Made by a program: the position numbers and the translations under genes
The notes under the pieces: model-generated
Told to the model about the DNA's origin: nothing
The model's input: the letters and a program-made list of their open reading frames with translations, nothing else
Database searches by the model: none
Origin: Durusdinium trenchii
Lineage: Eukaryota; Sar; Dinophyceae; Suessiales; Symbiodiniaceae
Length of the DNA: 64,000 nt
NCBI GenBank assembly: GCA_963970005.1
Contig: CAXAMN010023740.1
Coordinates: 661,826 to 725,825 of the forward strand
Reading direction: 5' to 3'
Shown: one piece after another, positions 63,736-64,000 of the stretch
Layout: each line of letters opens with the position of its first letter
Numbering within the stretch: position 1 is the first letter of the stretch

Positions 63736-64000
63736 GATAGTGACGCGGCACAGGTGAACGAATGGGATGGTCACACGTGTGTGATTGCACAGATCCGGTC
63801 TTGAACCCAAAACGGATGACACCGGGCTGGACCCCCCCTGGAACTGATTCGAATGAGACTTTCTCACCCCCGCGAACACTCGGACGTTCGTTTGGTTTCT
63901 TTGCGTTCGTATGGGTCTTTGTTGATTCGGGTATGGCGGCTTCGAACTGTTGGATTCTGCTTGTTACAAGACCTGTCCTCACCTGAACGTTCTGTTTCAT

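Larger units (their letters stand above)
58253..64000 (-). mobile_element. Ty1/copia retrotransposon (5' end outside window)
   Basis: Minus-strand element. From right to left: gag-like frame (63735-63175), a frame with a methyltransferase-like segment (63178-62681), then the integrase/reverse transcriptase/RNase H frame (62680-58253). Integrase precedes reverse transcriptase, which defines the copia order. The polyprotein frame is open except for one TAA (62681-62683), so the insertion is probably young. No aspartic protease motif (D[ST]GA) was found. Confidence 0.9.

Noticed and set aside
62681..64000. The full 439-codon minus frame as one protein
   Set aside because: Right of 63178 it overlaps the gag frame and reads as low-quality Ser/Arg/Pro-rich sequence; only the part from the ATG at 63178 looks real.

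Overview
The window looks like nuclear DNA of a dinoflagellate, most likely of the coral-symbiont family Symbiodiniaceae. Four signs support this. Conserved proteins are cut into many short exons with long introns. Ten introns placed by protein homology use GT, GC and GA donors, mostly with an AG|G acceptor. Every recognisable host gene lies on the + strand. The protein families (EF-hand cation channels, ubiquitin-like/RCC1 proteins, copia and tyrosine-recombinase retroelements) are typical of that group. No prokaryotic operon, tRNA, rRNA or CRISPR array was seen.

Layout. 1-1.2 kb: two copies of a dispersed hairpin-bearing non-coding repeat. 2.5-9.25 kb: a voltage-gated cation channel spread over many exons (S1, S2, S4, S5, S6, then two EF-hands). 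11.0-11.4 kb and 13.2-14.7 kb: minisatellite, CTACTAG array and CA-rich satellites. 20.6-22.1 kb: an intronless FAD-dependent amine-oxidase/renalase-like gene. 23.9-25.1 kb: S4-S5 exons of a second channel. 25.9-30.5 kb: a cluster of composite non-coding elements with nearly identical long direct repeats and covarying hairpins. 32.6-33.6 kb: an intronless membrane-anchored methyltransferase. 37.8-41.0 kb: a decayed DIRS-like (tyrosine recombinase) retroelement. 41.4-57.5 kb: exons of a sirtuin whose very large intron contains, on the same strand, a ubiquitin-like/RCC1-repeat gene (46.1-50.4 kb). 58.25-64.0 kb, minus strand: a Ty1/copia retrotransposon with gag, a methyltransferase-like segment, integrase, reverse transcriptase and RNase H.

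The host genes are unrelated in function: ion transport with calcium sensing, redox, methyl transfer, NAD-dependent deacylation and an RCC1 scaffold. They share orientation and exon style but do not form a pathway. The most unusual content is the non-coding repeat family. Its copies keep two or three stems paired although the stem sequences differ, which suggests a structured RNA. Some copies occur as long direct repeats about 99% identical flanking a non-coding interior. A second short repeat built on CTACTAG occurs at ten sites, several of them inside introns defined here. Exon borders were placed by eye from protein continuity and are approximate unless an intron is given explicitly.
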